Shown here: positions 28,335 to 37,081 of the stretch, piece after piece
Numbering within the stretch: the stretch's first letter is position 1
How the letters are laid out: every line of letters starts with the position of its first letter
Assembly: GCA_963774405.1 (NCBI GenBank)
Contig: CAVZEV010000005.1
Coordinates: 558,001 to 622,000, forward strand
Direction of reading: 5' to 3'
Source: VRUE01 sp963774405
GTDB lineage: Bacteria > Actinomycetota > Thermoleophilia > Solirubrobacterales > 70-9
Length of the DNA stretch: 64,000 nt
Made by a program: the position numbers and the translations under genes
The notes under the pieces: model-generated
Told to the model about the DNA's origin: nothing
What the model saw: the letters and a program-made list of their open reading frames with translations, nothing else
Databases searched by the model: none

Positions 28335-29135
28335 ATGAAGAAGAGGATCGCCGTAGTAACCGTCGTCGCCTTGCTCGTCGCCGCGGCGACGGCAAACGCG
28401 ATCAACGTGCATGTGGTCGTCGGCAACCTGGTGCTCGACGCGCACGGGAACTTCGCGCCGAAGGCGCTGCCGAAGCACGAAAACGCGCCGATCATGACCG
28501 AAGGCGGCGGCAAGCTCTCGACCCTCAGCGGCGAGCTCCCCCCGATCCTCGACAAATTCGTGCTCGAATTCGACAAGCACGGCGCCCTCGACACCACCGG
28601 GCTGCCGCACTGCACCAAAGGCAAACTCGTCGCCACCACCGTCGCCGTCGCCCGCAAGGCCTGCGGCAAGGCAATCGTCGGCGAAGGCTTCGGCAGCGCC
28701 GTGGTCAAGTTCCCCGAACAGGGACCGATCAAAGTCGGCTCGCCGATCACCCTCTTCAACGGCCCGAAAAAGGGCCGCGACGACACGATCATCGCCCACG
28801 CCCACCTCGATTACCCGGGCCCGACCACCTTCATCGTCCCGATCGTGATCGAAAAAATCCACAAAGGCTCGTTCGGCTACCGCGTCAACGTGAAAATCCC
28901 CAAGATCGCCGGCGGCTACGGCCACCCGATCGAAGGCTCCGCCAAAGTCGGCAAGAAATGGACGTACAAGGGCAAGAAGCACAGCTACATCAACGCCCGC
29001 TGCGAAACCGGCCACTTCGTCGTCCACGGCGCCTTCAGCTTCAAAGGCGGCCCGGAAGAAACGGCCTCGCAGGCGGAAGAGTCGAAGACAATTCTCAACG
29101 CCTCGTTCCTGCTGCCCTGCAAGGTGCGCCACTAG
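28335..29135 (+). CDS. secreted protein of unknown family, tandem paralogue 1
   Basis: The 266-residue product has a signal peptide (about 1-22, ending TANAIN). The mature part is beta-rich with conserved blocks shared with the next gene: ALPKHENAPI, ELPPILDKFVLEFDKHG, KAIVGEGFGSAVVKFPEQGP, TTFIVPIVIEKIHKGSFGYR and KIPKIAGGYGHPI. Four Cys sit at matching places in both. I do not recognise the family. Glu is mostly GAA here, unlike the GAG-rich cytoplasmic genes. A GGAGGGGAAG site precedes the ATG. Confidence 0.8.
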   Translation: MKKRIAVVTVVALLVAAATANAINVHVVVGNLVLDAHGNFAPKALPKHENAPIMTEGGGKLSTLSGELPPILDKFVLEFDKHGALDTTGLPHCTKGKLVATTVAVARKACGKAIVGEGFGSAVVKFPEQGPIKVGSPITLFNGPKKGRDDTIIAHAHLDYPGPTTFIVPIVIEKIHKGSFGYRVNVKIPKIAGGYGHPIEGSAKVGKKWTYKGKKHSYINARCETGHFVVHGAFSFKGGPEETASQAEESKTILNASFLLPCKVRH

Positions 29136-29147
29136 GAGGGCGAGAGC

Positions 29148-29945
29148 ATGAGACGACCTCCTCGGAAGAGCCTTCTCGTCTTCGGCCTGATCACCGTGGC
29201 GGCGCTTGCGCTGGCCGCCACGGTGGTCTCCGCCCGCCGCGACAACGACACGGTCAAACTCCAGATCGGCGACCTGCTGATCAACGGACGCGGCGGGTTC
29301 CGGCCGGAAACGCTGCCCAAGCACCACGACGCGCCGATCAAGATCTACGGCGGTGGCAAGGTCTCGACGATCTCCGGCGACCTGCCGCCGATCCTGGAAA
29401 CGATCACCTTCGAATTCGACAAGCACGGCCACGTCGACACAAGCGGGCTCGAAGTCTGCACCGCCGCGAAGCTGCAGGCGACCACCGTGCCCGCCGCCCG
29501 CCGCGCCTGCCCGAAGGCGATCGTCGGCAAGGGCTACGGCACGGCGACGGTTGCCTTCCCCGAACAGAGGCCGTTCCCGGTCTCCTCGCCGATCACGATC
29601 TTCAACGGCCCCAGGAAGCACGGCTTCGACACGATCCTCGCCCACGCCTACACGACGGTGCCGGTGGCGACCACCTTCATCGTCCCGATCGTGATCGAAA
29701 AAATCCACAAGGGAATCTACGGCTACCGGGTCAAAGCCAAGATCCCGAAGATCGCCGGCGGCTACGGCCACCCGGTCTCCGGTCACGTCACGGTCAACCG
29801 CAAATGGACCTTCAAGGGCAAGAAGCACAGCTACGTCAACGCCCGCTGCGAAACCGGCCGCCTGCAGGCGCGCGGCGAATTCCTCTTCCAGGACGGCACC
29901 TTCCTCACCGGCACCTTCTTCCGGCCCTGCAAGGTCGCCAGATAA
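29148..29945 (+). CDS. secreted protein of unknown family, tandem paralogue 2
   Basis: The 265-residue product is clearly homologous over its whole length to the preceding gene, 12 nt away. It shares TLPKHHDAPIKIYGGGKVST, DLPPILETITFEFDKHG, CPKAIVGKGYGTATVAFPEQ, VATTFIVPIVIEKIHKG and KGKKHSYVNARCETG. The signal sequence (about 1-30) is the most diverged part. Pairing and close spacing suggest the two are exported together and may interact. No catalytic residues can be named. Confidence 0.8.
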   Translation: MRRPPRKSLLVFGLITVAALALAATVVSARRDNDTVKLQIGDLLINGRGGFRPETLPKHHDAPIKIYGGGKVSTISGDLPPILETITFEFDKHGHVDTSGLEVCTAAKLQATTVPAARRACPKAIVGKGYGTATVAFPEQRPFPVSSPITIFNGPRKHGFDTILAHAYTTVPVATTFIVPIVIEKIHKGIYGYRVKAKIPKIAGGYGHPVSGHVTVNRKWTFKGKKHSYVNARCETGRLQARGEFLFQDGTFLTGTFFRPCKVAR

Positions 29946-29980
29946 GCGCCGTCTCCTCCGCTCCCGCGAGGACGCGCTTG

Positions 29981-30319
29981 TTACACCCGGCGATCACGCG
30001 TCCTCGCTCCCGCGTCCGGGGACGGCTTTCCGACCTTTGAGCGGAGGCGTTGCCAGAGTGAGGGCGGTCGCGGCTGGGTGCGCCGCCACTCTTCCTCGGT
30101 CGGCAGGTTGCCCGCCTCGCGTTCGCGCATGACGCAGGCGGTGTGGGCGTGGCGGCGCCGGCTGCGATCGTCCTCGGGGGCGATCAGCACGTGCTCGCTG
30201 AGCGCCGGCAGGTGCTTGCCGCAGATCGGGCAGCGGTAGGTCGCCGGCTTCATGTTCTGGGCGCGGCGCATCGACCACCAGCGGACCGGTGGCTGCTTGG
30301 CCGCTCGCGGGCGGGCCAT
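29981..30319 (-). CDS. small protein with a Cys/His zinc-ribbon-like motif
   Basis: The 112-residue protein contains YRCPICGKHLPALSEHVL followed by RRRHAHTACVMRERE: a CxxC pair with later His and Cys that could bind zinc. The remainder is Arg/Pro-rich. It immediately follows the DUF2236 gene (4 nt apart) on the same strand. Function unknown. ATG at 30319 is chosen because the longer upstream extension would overlap that gene. Confidence 0.7.
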   Translation of the reverse strand: MARPRAAKQPPVRWWSMRRAQNMKPATYRCPICGKHLPALSEHVLIAPEDDRSRRRHAHTACVMREREAGNLPTEEEWRRTQPRPPSLWQRLRSKVGKPSPDAGARTRDRRV

Positions 30320-30323
30320 CGGC

Positions 30324-31214
30324 TCAGGCGCCGGCGTGCAGTTGCGGGGTGACAGTGCCGCCGCGCTGGTGCTCGGTCTTGCTGACGACGTCGAAGAAGA
30401 CATCGTTGCGGCCGCGGCGCATCTTGCGGGGGAACCAGCGGCGGGCGCGGCGGTGGGCCGCGGTCATCGCCCGGAAGCTGCGCTCGTGGGCGGCGCTCCA
30501 GCGGATGCCGAAGATCTCTCGCACGCGCGGCGGCAGCGTGCCCTTGATGATGTGGTTCTGGGCGACGATGTTGCCCCGCGCCGCCCGCGGCACCGGCTGC
30601 TCGAAGGCGACCAGCGGCGCCATCTCGAGGCCGTGCGCGGTCGCCTGCAGGTCGGGTGAGGAGAGGCGCTCGGCCCACCAGGCGCTGAACTCGCGGTAGC
30701 TGCCCGGGGACCTCGTCGGCGGGCAGGCCGAAGAGCTCGCCGAAGCGGACGTAGTCCTGCCAGAGGTCCTCGCGCTCGCGCTCGCTCAGCGGCCGCACCA
30801 TCGTCTCGTACATCGCCCGGCCGGAGTCGGCGATCACCGCCAGGGTCCACAGCATCAGCTCCGGGTCGAAGGCCGAGTAGGCGGTGCTGGCAGGGTGGAC
30901 GCCGGCCGCCTCGGGCAGGGTCCCCTTGACCCGCTCGTGCAGCCGCTGCACCACCGCCAGCGCCTTGTCGGCTTCCTCGCGGCTGCCGAGCAGGATCGTC
31001 TCCTGGATCTTCGCCGTGCGGGCGAGGCGCTGGAAGGGCCGGTTGGCCGAGCGCGTGCTGATCATCGTGCCGGTGTAGGTGAGCGGCTCCAGGGCGCCGA
31101 TCAGCAGCGCCCGCTGGCCGTAGAGCAGGCCGACCGAGCGCTCGCCGTGGACCATCCGCGCGAGCGAGCGGCCGGGGGGAAGTAGTGCGAGTCGGTGTCT
31201 GCCGGGGGCGCCAT
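30324..31214 (-). CDS. DUF2236 (MpaB/Lcp-type) oxygenase-like protein, frameshifted twice as given
   Basis: The pieces are MAPPADTDSHYFPP, then GRSLARMVHGERSVGLLYGQ through FDPELMLWTLAVIADSGRAM and REDLWQDYVRFGELFGLPAD in the next frame, and finally SYREFSAWWAERL to QNHIIKGTLPPRVREIFGIR in a third. One C is missing in a C-run near 31177 and one G is extra in a G-run near 30702. DUF2236 proteins include rubber oxygenase (haem b) and fungal MpaB; the His of the family motif lies in the MVHGERSVG region. Most likely an intact enzyme of about 295 residues with unknown substrate. Confidence 0.8.
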
Positions 31215-31228
31215 CGCTGCCGAGGATG

Positions 31229-32795
31229 CTAGCTCGGCTCCGGCGCCTCCGAGGCGAGCGCGGCGACGGCGCGATCGAGCATGCCCGAACGCGAGGGGGT
31301 CTGCAGCTCGTGGGCGGCGAAGATCTCGTCGAGTGTCCTCGCGGGTGAGGGTCTCGCGCTCGAGCGCGTTGGCGGCGAGGTTGTCGAGGCATTCGCGGTT
31401 GCCCGCCAGCAGCGCGCGGGCGCGGCGGTGCGCTTCGCGGGCGAGCGCCATCGCCGCCCGGTCGACGTCACGCCGGGTCTGGTCGGAGACGGCGTAGTCG
31501 CCGGTCGGCAGCGCGATCGGCGGCGCCCCGTCGGCGTCGATCGAGACGCCCATGCCGAATTCCGCCGCCATCTGCTTGCAGACCGCGTGCACGCGGGCGA
31601 GGTCGTCGACGGCGCCGGAGTAGGAGTTGGCGAACACCTCTTCCTCGGCGGCGCGGCCGCCGAGCAGGGTGACGACCTCGTCGATCAGCTCGTCGCGCGA
31701 CTTCAGGTAGGTGTCCTCCTCCGGCGAGTGGCCGACGAAGCCGAGCGCCGGGCCGCGCGGGACGATGCTGAGGATCTCCGGCGGGTCGAGGCCGAGCAGC
31801 CGGCGGCAGAGCGCGTGGCCGGCCTCGTGGTAGGCGACGATGCGGCGCTCCTTCTGGTTCAGCCGCCGCGCCTGCTGGGAGCCGACCGACTGGCGCAGCA
31901 GCGCCTCGTCGAGGTCCTCGCGCGCCGTCGCCTTGCGCCCGGCGCGGCCGGCGATGATCGCCGCCTCGTTGAGCGAGTTGGCGAGCTGGGCGCCGGTCAT
32001 CCCGGTCGTCTTGCGGGCGACGTCGGTGAGGTCGAGGTCCTCGGCCAGCGGCTTGCCCTTGGCGTGGGCGCGCAGGATCGCCTCGCGCCCGTTGCGGTCG
32101 GGCGGGGAGACCAGGACCTGGCGGTCGAAGCGGCCCGGTCGCAGCAGCGCCTTGTCGAGCTTGTCGACGTGGTTGGAAGCGGCGATGACGATCACCGTGC
32201 CGGGATCGCGCTCGAATCCGTCGAGCTCGACCAGCAGCTGATTGAGCGCCTGCTCGCGCTCACTAGAGCCACCATCGCCGCCTCCACCACTCCTTGCTCC
32301 ACCGACGGCGTCGAGCTCGTCGATGAAGATCACTGCGCGGCCGGACTTGCGCGCCTCCTTGAACAGGCGCCTGATCCGGGCGGCACCCCTCCCAACGAAC
32401 ATCTCGACGAAGCTCGAGCCCGAGGCGGCGAAGAAGTCGACGCCGGCCTGGGCGGCGACGGCGCGGGCCAGCATCGTCTTGCCGGTCCCGGGGGGACCGA
32501 AGAGCAGCACCCCGCGCGGCGGCGCGGCGCCCAGCGCGGCGAAGCGCTTGGGGTCGCGCAGCCACTCGGCCACGTCCATCAACTCGTCCTTGGCGGCGTC
32601 GACGCCCTGCACGTCGTCCCAGAGCACCGGCGCCGTCTTGCTCGCCTTCACCGTCTCCGGCTTGGTCGTGCCCATCGTCGTCCGCATCAGGCGGAAGAAG
32701 ACGAAGAGCAGCATCGCCATGAAGACGACCCCGAAGACCGGGTACCAGTCGAAGGCGAATTCCTGGATCTGGCTTGTGGTCAGTGCGAGTGTCAC
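31229..32795 (-). CDS. FtsH-like membrane AAA+ zinc metalloprotease, frameshifted near its end as given
   Basis: The GTG start gives one N-terminal transmembrane helix (about 11-34), then the AAA module with FGPPGTGKTMLARAVA, VIFIDELDAVG and the SRH arginines in LLRPGRFDRQV, then the M41 protease with HEAGH. FtsH normally has two helices around an extracytoplasmic domain; here only one is present. Near 31338 an extra A shifts the frame; the proper end is LDEIFAAHELQTPSRSGMLD...SEAPEPS. It would degrade membrane or regulatory proteins. An FHA regulator lies upstream. Confidence 0.88.
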
Positions 32796-32927
32796 GCGAT
32801 TGCCCCTGCGGTTGAAAAAGGAGTGATTCCGCAGAACTAACGAGGCAGTGTGGGCGCAAATCGCGCCCAACACCAATCGCATATGTGTCCAGTCCACGCC
32901 CGTGGGCTAAAGGTCGGTGGCCGCCGA

Positions 32928-33602
32928 CTACAGATCGCGCGGCGCGACGACGCCGCTCTGCAACGCCTTCTCGACCAGGGCGAGGCGCTTGCGGTTCTGC
33001 GGCAGGTCCTCCAGCTCGAGCTTCTCGAAGAGAGCCCGCATGTGGGTCTTGACCGCGTCGACGCTGAGGTGCAGCTCGGCCGCGATCGCCTGGTTGGTGG
33101 GCGGCGTGGCGAAGGCGGCGCCGTCCTTGAAGGGGCGGCAGAGGGCGAGCAGGACGCGCCGCTGGCCCGGCGAGACCGCCGCCGCGGCGGGGACCTCGGT
33201 GGCGACCCGGGTCGCTTCCGGGGCCGACTCACCGGGGCGGCGAAAGAGCACGGTGGTGCGGCCGAAGCGCAGGACGTCGCCGTCGCGCAGGAGCTTGCGG
33301 CCGTGCACGCGCTCGGCGCCGACGAAGGAGCCGTTGCGCGAGAGGCCGTCGTCGAGCAGCGTGCACTCGCCGGCGACGACCTCGATCTGGGCGTGCAGGG
33401 CGGAGACCTCCTCGTCCCACTCGATTCGCAGCCCCGCCGCCCCGCCGCGCCCGACCCAGAGCTCGGCGGTCCCGTCCTCGATCACGACGATCCGCTGCTC
33501 GCCGTCCCCGTCGCGCAGCACGAGAAAGGGCCGCCCCCCGCGTTCGGCCTCGATCTGCGCCTTCAGCTCGGCAGCACTCGTCTGTCGCGGCTCGGCGCCC
33601 AC
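32928..33602 (-). CDS. FHA-domain protein with a C-terminal helix-turn-helix
   Basis: The 224-residue protein has an FHA phosphothreonine-binding domain (about 25-118): LWVGRGGAAGLRI, VSALHAQIEVVAG, LDDGLSRNGSFVG and GDVLRFGRTTVLF, with the conserved Arg, Ser and Asn. The C-terminal part (about 140-215) reads as a winged/LuxR-like HTH: SPGQRRVLLALCRP, TNQAIAAELHLSVDAVKTHM. This suggests a DNA-binding protein switched by Ser/Thr phosphorylation. The start is GTG. Confidence 0.82.
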   Translation of the reverse strand: MGAEPRQTSAAELKAQIEAERGGRPFLVLRDGDGEQRIVVIEDGTAELWVGRGGAAGLRIEWDEEVSALHAQIEVVAGECTLLDDGLSRNGSFVGAERVHGRKLLRDGDVLRFGRTTVLFRRPGESAPEATRVATEVPAAAAVSPGQRRVLLALCRPFKDGAAFATPPTNQAIAAELHLSVDAVKTHMRALFEKLELEDLPQNRKRLALVEKALQSGVVAPRDL

Positions 33603-33628
33603 GCCGTGATCCTACGAGCCGCCACCGC

Positions 33629-33675
33629 TTCCGGTGCGCCTTATCCCTGCCATGGAGGGAAAAGGCGCACCGGAA
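33629..33675. repeat. 47-nt palindromic element, family 1, intergenic copy
   Basis: The arms TTCCGGTGCGCC/GGCGCACCGGAA are perfect over 12 bp; the inner stem is CCCT/AGGG around GCCATGG. Relative to the copy at 21073-21119 the inner C-G pair has become T-A, a compensated change. It lies between the divergent FHA gene and secreted-protein gene. A second small hairpin, AGGGGTG/CACCCCT, follows at 33687-33708. Confidence 0.88.
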
Positions 33676-33791
33676 GGGTGGCGGAGGGGTGAGTGGGTCC
33701 ACCCCTGGGGGGTCTGGGAGGGACGGCCGGGGCGGGCGAAGGTGTCTGCACAAGGCACTCAGCCCACAAAACAGACTCAAAGGAGACTCAG

Positions 33792-34421
33792 ATGACTCGC
33801 AACCGCACCGCCCAGAAGATCGCCCGCCGAGCCGGCCTGATCGCCGCCCTCGCCTGCCTCGCCCTGGCCGCCGTGCCGGTCGCCGGCCAGGCAAAGGCCC
33901 CGGTCCGCTTCGGCGCCAAGCTCAACTCCACCGTGCAGCCCTCCAACTCGCTGCCGGGCCTCACCTGCAACGGTCCCGAAACCGCGCTCGAACCCTGCAC
34001 GATGGTCCTCAACGACGCCTACGGCCGGCCCAACGGCGGCGAGATCGCGCCGAAGACCGGCACGATCAAGAAGATCCGCCTGATCGCCGGCGGCCCCGGC
34101 AGCTTCCGGCTGATGGCCGTCAAGCACATCAACGGCACCGACGCGCTCGCCAAGCGCTACGGCCAGCGCATCGTCTACCGCGGCCAGAGCGAATCGGCCG
34201 AAGAAGAAGGCGACTACAACGTCGAGTCCTTCCCGGTCGACATGAAGATCAAGAAGGGCGAGCAGCTGGGGATTCGCGGCAGCATCACCTCGATGATCCG
34301 CTGCTCCTCCGGCGGCCCCAACACCCTGATCTACACGCCGCCCCTCTTCCTCGGCGGCCGCTTCACCCCGGCCAGCCGGACCGACGGCTGCTGGATGCTG
34401 ATGGAAGCGCTGATCAAGTAA
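33792..34421 (+). CDS. secreted protein of unknown family
   Basis: The 209-residue product starts at ATG with AGGAG six nt upstream. It has a signal peptide (about 1-35, ending AGQAKAP). The mature domain is beta-rich with four Cys (LTCNGPET, LEPCTMVLND, IRCSSGGP, DGCWMLME) that could form two disulfides. It resembles carbohydrate- or surface-associated actinobacterial secreted proteins only in general make-up. Glu is mostly GAA. A hairpin terminator follows. Confidence 0.78.
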   Translation: MTRNRTAQKIARRAGLIAALACLALAAVPVAGQAKAPVRFGAKLNSTVQPSNSLPGLTCNGPETALEPCTMVLNDAYGRPNGGEIAPKTGTIKKIRLIAGGPGSFRLMAVKHINGTDALAKRYGQRIVYRGQSESAEEEGDYNVESFPVDMKIKKGEQLGIRGSITSMIRCSSGGPNTLIYTPPLFLGGRFTPASRTDGCWMLMEALIK

Positions 34422-34442
34422 CGCCGATCTACCCCCTGATGC

Positions 34443-34468
34443 ACGAGGCCCGCTCCGGCGGGCCTCGT
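34443..34468. terminator. hairpin terminator between convergent genes
   Basis: Perfect 11-bp arms ACGAGGCCCGC/GCGGGCCTCGT around TCCG lie 21 nt after the secreted-protein stop and just before the end of the MBL-fold gene on the opposite strand, so it can serve both. Confidence 0.75.
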
Positions 34469-34473
34469 CGCGT

Positions 34474-35220
34474 TCAACCGCGTTCGACCTGGGAGCCGCC
34501 GACGATCGCCTCGGTGCCGTCGTCGCCGAAGACGATCCAGGCCTTGTTGCCGCCGTCGTAGTCGGGCGCCCAGAGCTTCATCGTCGCCGGGCGACCCCAG
34601 ACGGTCACCTCCTCCGCACCGGTCTCCTCCTCGCCGCGCCAGATCCGCACGAAGGGGTTGCCCTCGCGCTCGGCGCCGATCGTGGTCGGCTCGCGGTGGC
34701 CGGGGTGGACGGTCGTCCCCGGCGAGAGCTCGATCAGCTTCATCACCGAGGCCTTGAGGTCGGCGAAACCGCTGGCGCCGGGCGCCATCGTGCCGCCGAC
34801 CGTGCCCTTGAAGAGGACGTCGGCGGTGAAGAGGTCGGTGCCGTTGACGAGGAAGGCGAGGTGTCCGGCGGCGTGTCCCGGGGTCGAGATCGCTTCGATC
34901 TGCAGATCGCCGGTGCTGAGCGTCTCGCCGTCGGCGATCGTCTCGGCGATCTCGTCCTCGATTTCGGCTGCCGCCTCGGCGTGGGCGACCATCGGCACGC
35001 CGCCGAGCTGCTGCTGCGCCGCCGCCAGGCCGGCGATGTGATCGCCGTGGGGATGGGTGATCAGGATGTGGGTGATCTCGATCCCGTCCCGCTCGGCGCG
35101 CTCGAGCAGCGGCCCGAGGTCGTCGTTGCCGTCGATCAGCACCCCCTTGCCACCGGCCTCGTCGGCGACGAGATAGGCGTTGGACAGCCACTGCGGGTTC
35201 TCGGTCCTCTCGACGATCAA
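34474..35220 (-). CDS. MBL-fold metallo-hydrolase
   Basis: The 248-residue protein has the metal-binding HILITHPHGDHIAG motif, a second His in STPGHAAGHLAF, Asp in LFTADVLFKGT and His in TVHPGHREPT, arranged as in glyoxalase II-like hydrolases. Such enzymes cleave thioesters or related bonds using two zinc or iron ions. The C-terminal ~55 residues (ATMKLWAPDYDGGNKAWIVF) are an extra domain of unknown role. The substrate is not clear. Confidence 0.88.
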   Translation of the reverse strand: MIVERTENPQWLSNAYLVADEAGGKGVLIDGNDDLGPLLERAERDGIEITHILITHPHGDHIAGLAAAQQQLGGVPMVAHAEAAAEIEDEIAETIADGETLSTGDLQIEAISTPGHAAGHLAFLVNGTDLFTADVLFKGTVGGTMAPGASGFADLKASVMKLIELSPGTTVHPGHREPTTIGAEREGNPFVRIWRGEEETGAEEVTVWGRPATMKLWAPDYDGGNKAWIVFGDDGTEAIVGGSQVERG

Positions 35221-35259
35221 CAGCCTCTCCTTCCGTAGCGTGCGGAAACTCTTCCAGAC

Positions 35260-35903
35260 TCAGCCGGTGACCGGGACCGCGCTGCCCTCGAGCAGCGTCG
35301 CCGCAACCAGCTCCGGGTCGTCCCAGGTCGGCGTGTGACCGACGGCGGGCAGGGCGACGTAGCGGGCGCCGACCGGCCGGCGCTCCGGTCGCGGCGGGCC
35401 GACCAGGCGGTCGCGCTCGCCCCAGGCCAGGGTCACCGGGATCTCGGGGTAGCCCGCCGGGTCGAAGACGTGGGTGCGCATCGCCCGGTTGGCGCCCTCG
35501 TAGCCGCCGGCGTCGATCCAGCCGAGCACGAGCCTGCGTCCCGCCCCGGCGGGGACGCGATCGGGATGGGCGGCAAAGGTGGCGAGCATGCGCTCGCGCA
35601 GGCCGCGGTTGTGCAGGGCCAGAGCGACCAGCGGGCGCAGCCGCCGCCGAGCGAGTTGCCGGCGACGTGGGGCCGCTCGATCCCGAGCTCGAGGCAGCGC
35701 TCGTACACCGCCGCGGCGAGGTTCGCGGCGCTCGGCTCGACCGGCGCCGGCAGCGGCGGCTCGGCGCCGAAGCCGGGCAGGTCGAGCGCCAGCGGCGCCC
35801 GCTCGGGCCCGAGCAGGTCGAGCACCGGCGCCCAGATCTCCTTCGAGCCGCCGAGGCCGTGCAGCAGCAGCAGCGGTTCGCGCCGCGCTCCGCTCACTGC
35901 CAC
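35260..35903 (-). CDS. alpha/beta hydrolase, frameshifted as given
   Basis: The N-terminal frame (GTG at 35903) gives LLLLHGLGGSKEIWAPVLD and the nucleophile elbow HVAGNSLGG. Near 35645 one C seems missing, and the protein continues as LRPLVALALHNRGLRERM, ending with the Asp block VTLAWGERDRLVG and the catalytic His in PAVGHTPTWDDPE. The whole is about 214 residues. It overlaps the cfa stop, so it belongs to the lipid operon and could act on an acyl ester. Confidence 0.8.
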
Positions 35904-37081
35904 CCGGGCTTGGCCAGCAGCAGCTGCACGTCGCCGATCCGGCGCTCGCGGAAGCCCGCCTCCGAGGAGCAGAGGTAGAACTCCCAGAGGCGGCGGAAGC
36001 GCTCGTCATAGCCGCGGGCGCGCAGCCGCTCCCAGGTGTCGAGGAAGCGCCGGCGCCAGCTGGCGAGCGTGGGTGGGTAGTGGGCGGTGATGTCGGACAT
36101 CCATACCTCACGCATGTCGGTGACGCGCGCCAGGCAGTCGGCGATCAGCCTCCTGGAGGGCAGGCAGCCGCCGGGGAAGACGTGGGTGTTGGCGAAGCTG
36201 CGAGCGGCCTTCTCGGCCTCGTAGAGGCGGTCGTCGATCGTGATCGCCTGCAGCAGCATCAGGCCCTCGCGGCTGAGCAGCTTGCTGCAGCGGCGGAAGT
36301 ACTCGTCGAAGTGGCGCCAGCCGACCGCCTCGATCATCTCCACCGAGACCAGCCGGTCGTAGCGCCCGCGCAGGTCGCGGTAGTCCTCCAGCAGCACCTC
36401 GACCCGCCCGTCGAGACCGGCCTCGCGCACCCGGCGGCAGGCGAGCTCGTGCTGGGCGGGGGAGATCGTCGTCGTCGTCACTCGGCAGCCGTGCTCGCGG
36501 GCGGCGTGGATCGCCAGCCCGCCCCAACCGCTGCCGATCTCCAGCAGGTGGTTCTCCGGCCCCAGCCGCAGCTCCGCGCAGATCCGCTCCAGCTTCGCCA
36601 GCTGGGCCTGCTCGAGGCTGGCGCCCTGCTCGGGGAAGTAGGCGCAGGAGTAGAGCATGCGCTCGTCGAGGAAGGAGGCGAAGAGCTCGTTGCCGAGGTC
36701 GTAGTGGGCGGCGATCTGCCGGCGTGCCCGGCTGCGCGTGTTGTCGGGGACCAGGCCGCGCACCCGGTGGGCCCAGCCGCGCGGGCGGGCGACGGCGGCG
36801 CCGACACCGCCGCGCTCGCCCAGCTCGCGGGCGGCGATGCGGATCAGCGCGACCAGGTCGTCGGTCTCCCAGAGGCCGTCGACGTAGGCCTCGCCGAGGC
36901 CGACGCTGCCGCGCAGGGCGCCGCGCCAGGCGGCCAGGTCGTGGACCGCGATCCTCGCCTGCAGCTCGGCGTCGGCGGGGCCGAAGCTGCGCTCGCGGCC
37001 GGCCTCGACGACGTCGATGCGACCAGTGCGCAGGCGGCGCAGCACCTGCGAGACGGCGGCGCGGGCGAGCTGGTCCCTCAT
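35894..37081 (-). CDS. cfa: cyclopropane-fatty-acyl-phospholipid synthase family methyltransferase
   Basis: The 395-residue protein follows the CfaS layout: an N-terminal lipid-binding domain, then AAHYDLGNELFASFLDERML, the SAM site HLLEIGSGWGGLAIHAA, TTTTISPAQHELACRRV and VSVEMIEAVGWRHFDEYF. CfaS enzymes transfer a methylene or methyl group from SAM to an unsaturated acyl chain in membrane lipids. It lies in an overlapping run FAD oxidoreductase-DUF1365-cfa-hydrolase, which is known as a co-occurring set linked to light or singlet-oxygen stress in proteobacteria. Confidence 0.92.
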   Translation of the reverse strand: MRDQLARAAVSQVLRRLRTGRIDVVEAGRERSFGPADAELQARIAVHDLAAWRGALRGSVGLGEAYVDGLWETDDLVALIRIAARELGERGGVGAAVARPRGWAHRVRGLVPDNTRSRARRQIAAHYDLGNELFASFLDERMLYSCAYFPEQGASLEQAQLAKLERICAELRLGPENHLLEIGSGWGGLAIHAAREHGCRVTTTTISPAQHELACRRVREAGLDGRVEVLLEDYRDLRGRYDRLVSVEMIEAVGWRHFDEYFRRCSKLLSREGLMLLQAITIDDRLYEAEKAARSFANTHVFPGGCLPSRRLIADCLARVTDMREVWMSDITAHYPPTLASWRRRFLDTWERLRARGYDERFRRLWEFYLCSSEAGFRERRIGDVQLLLAKPGWQ

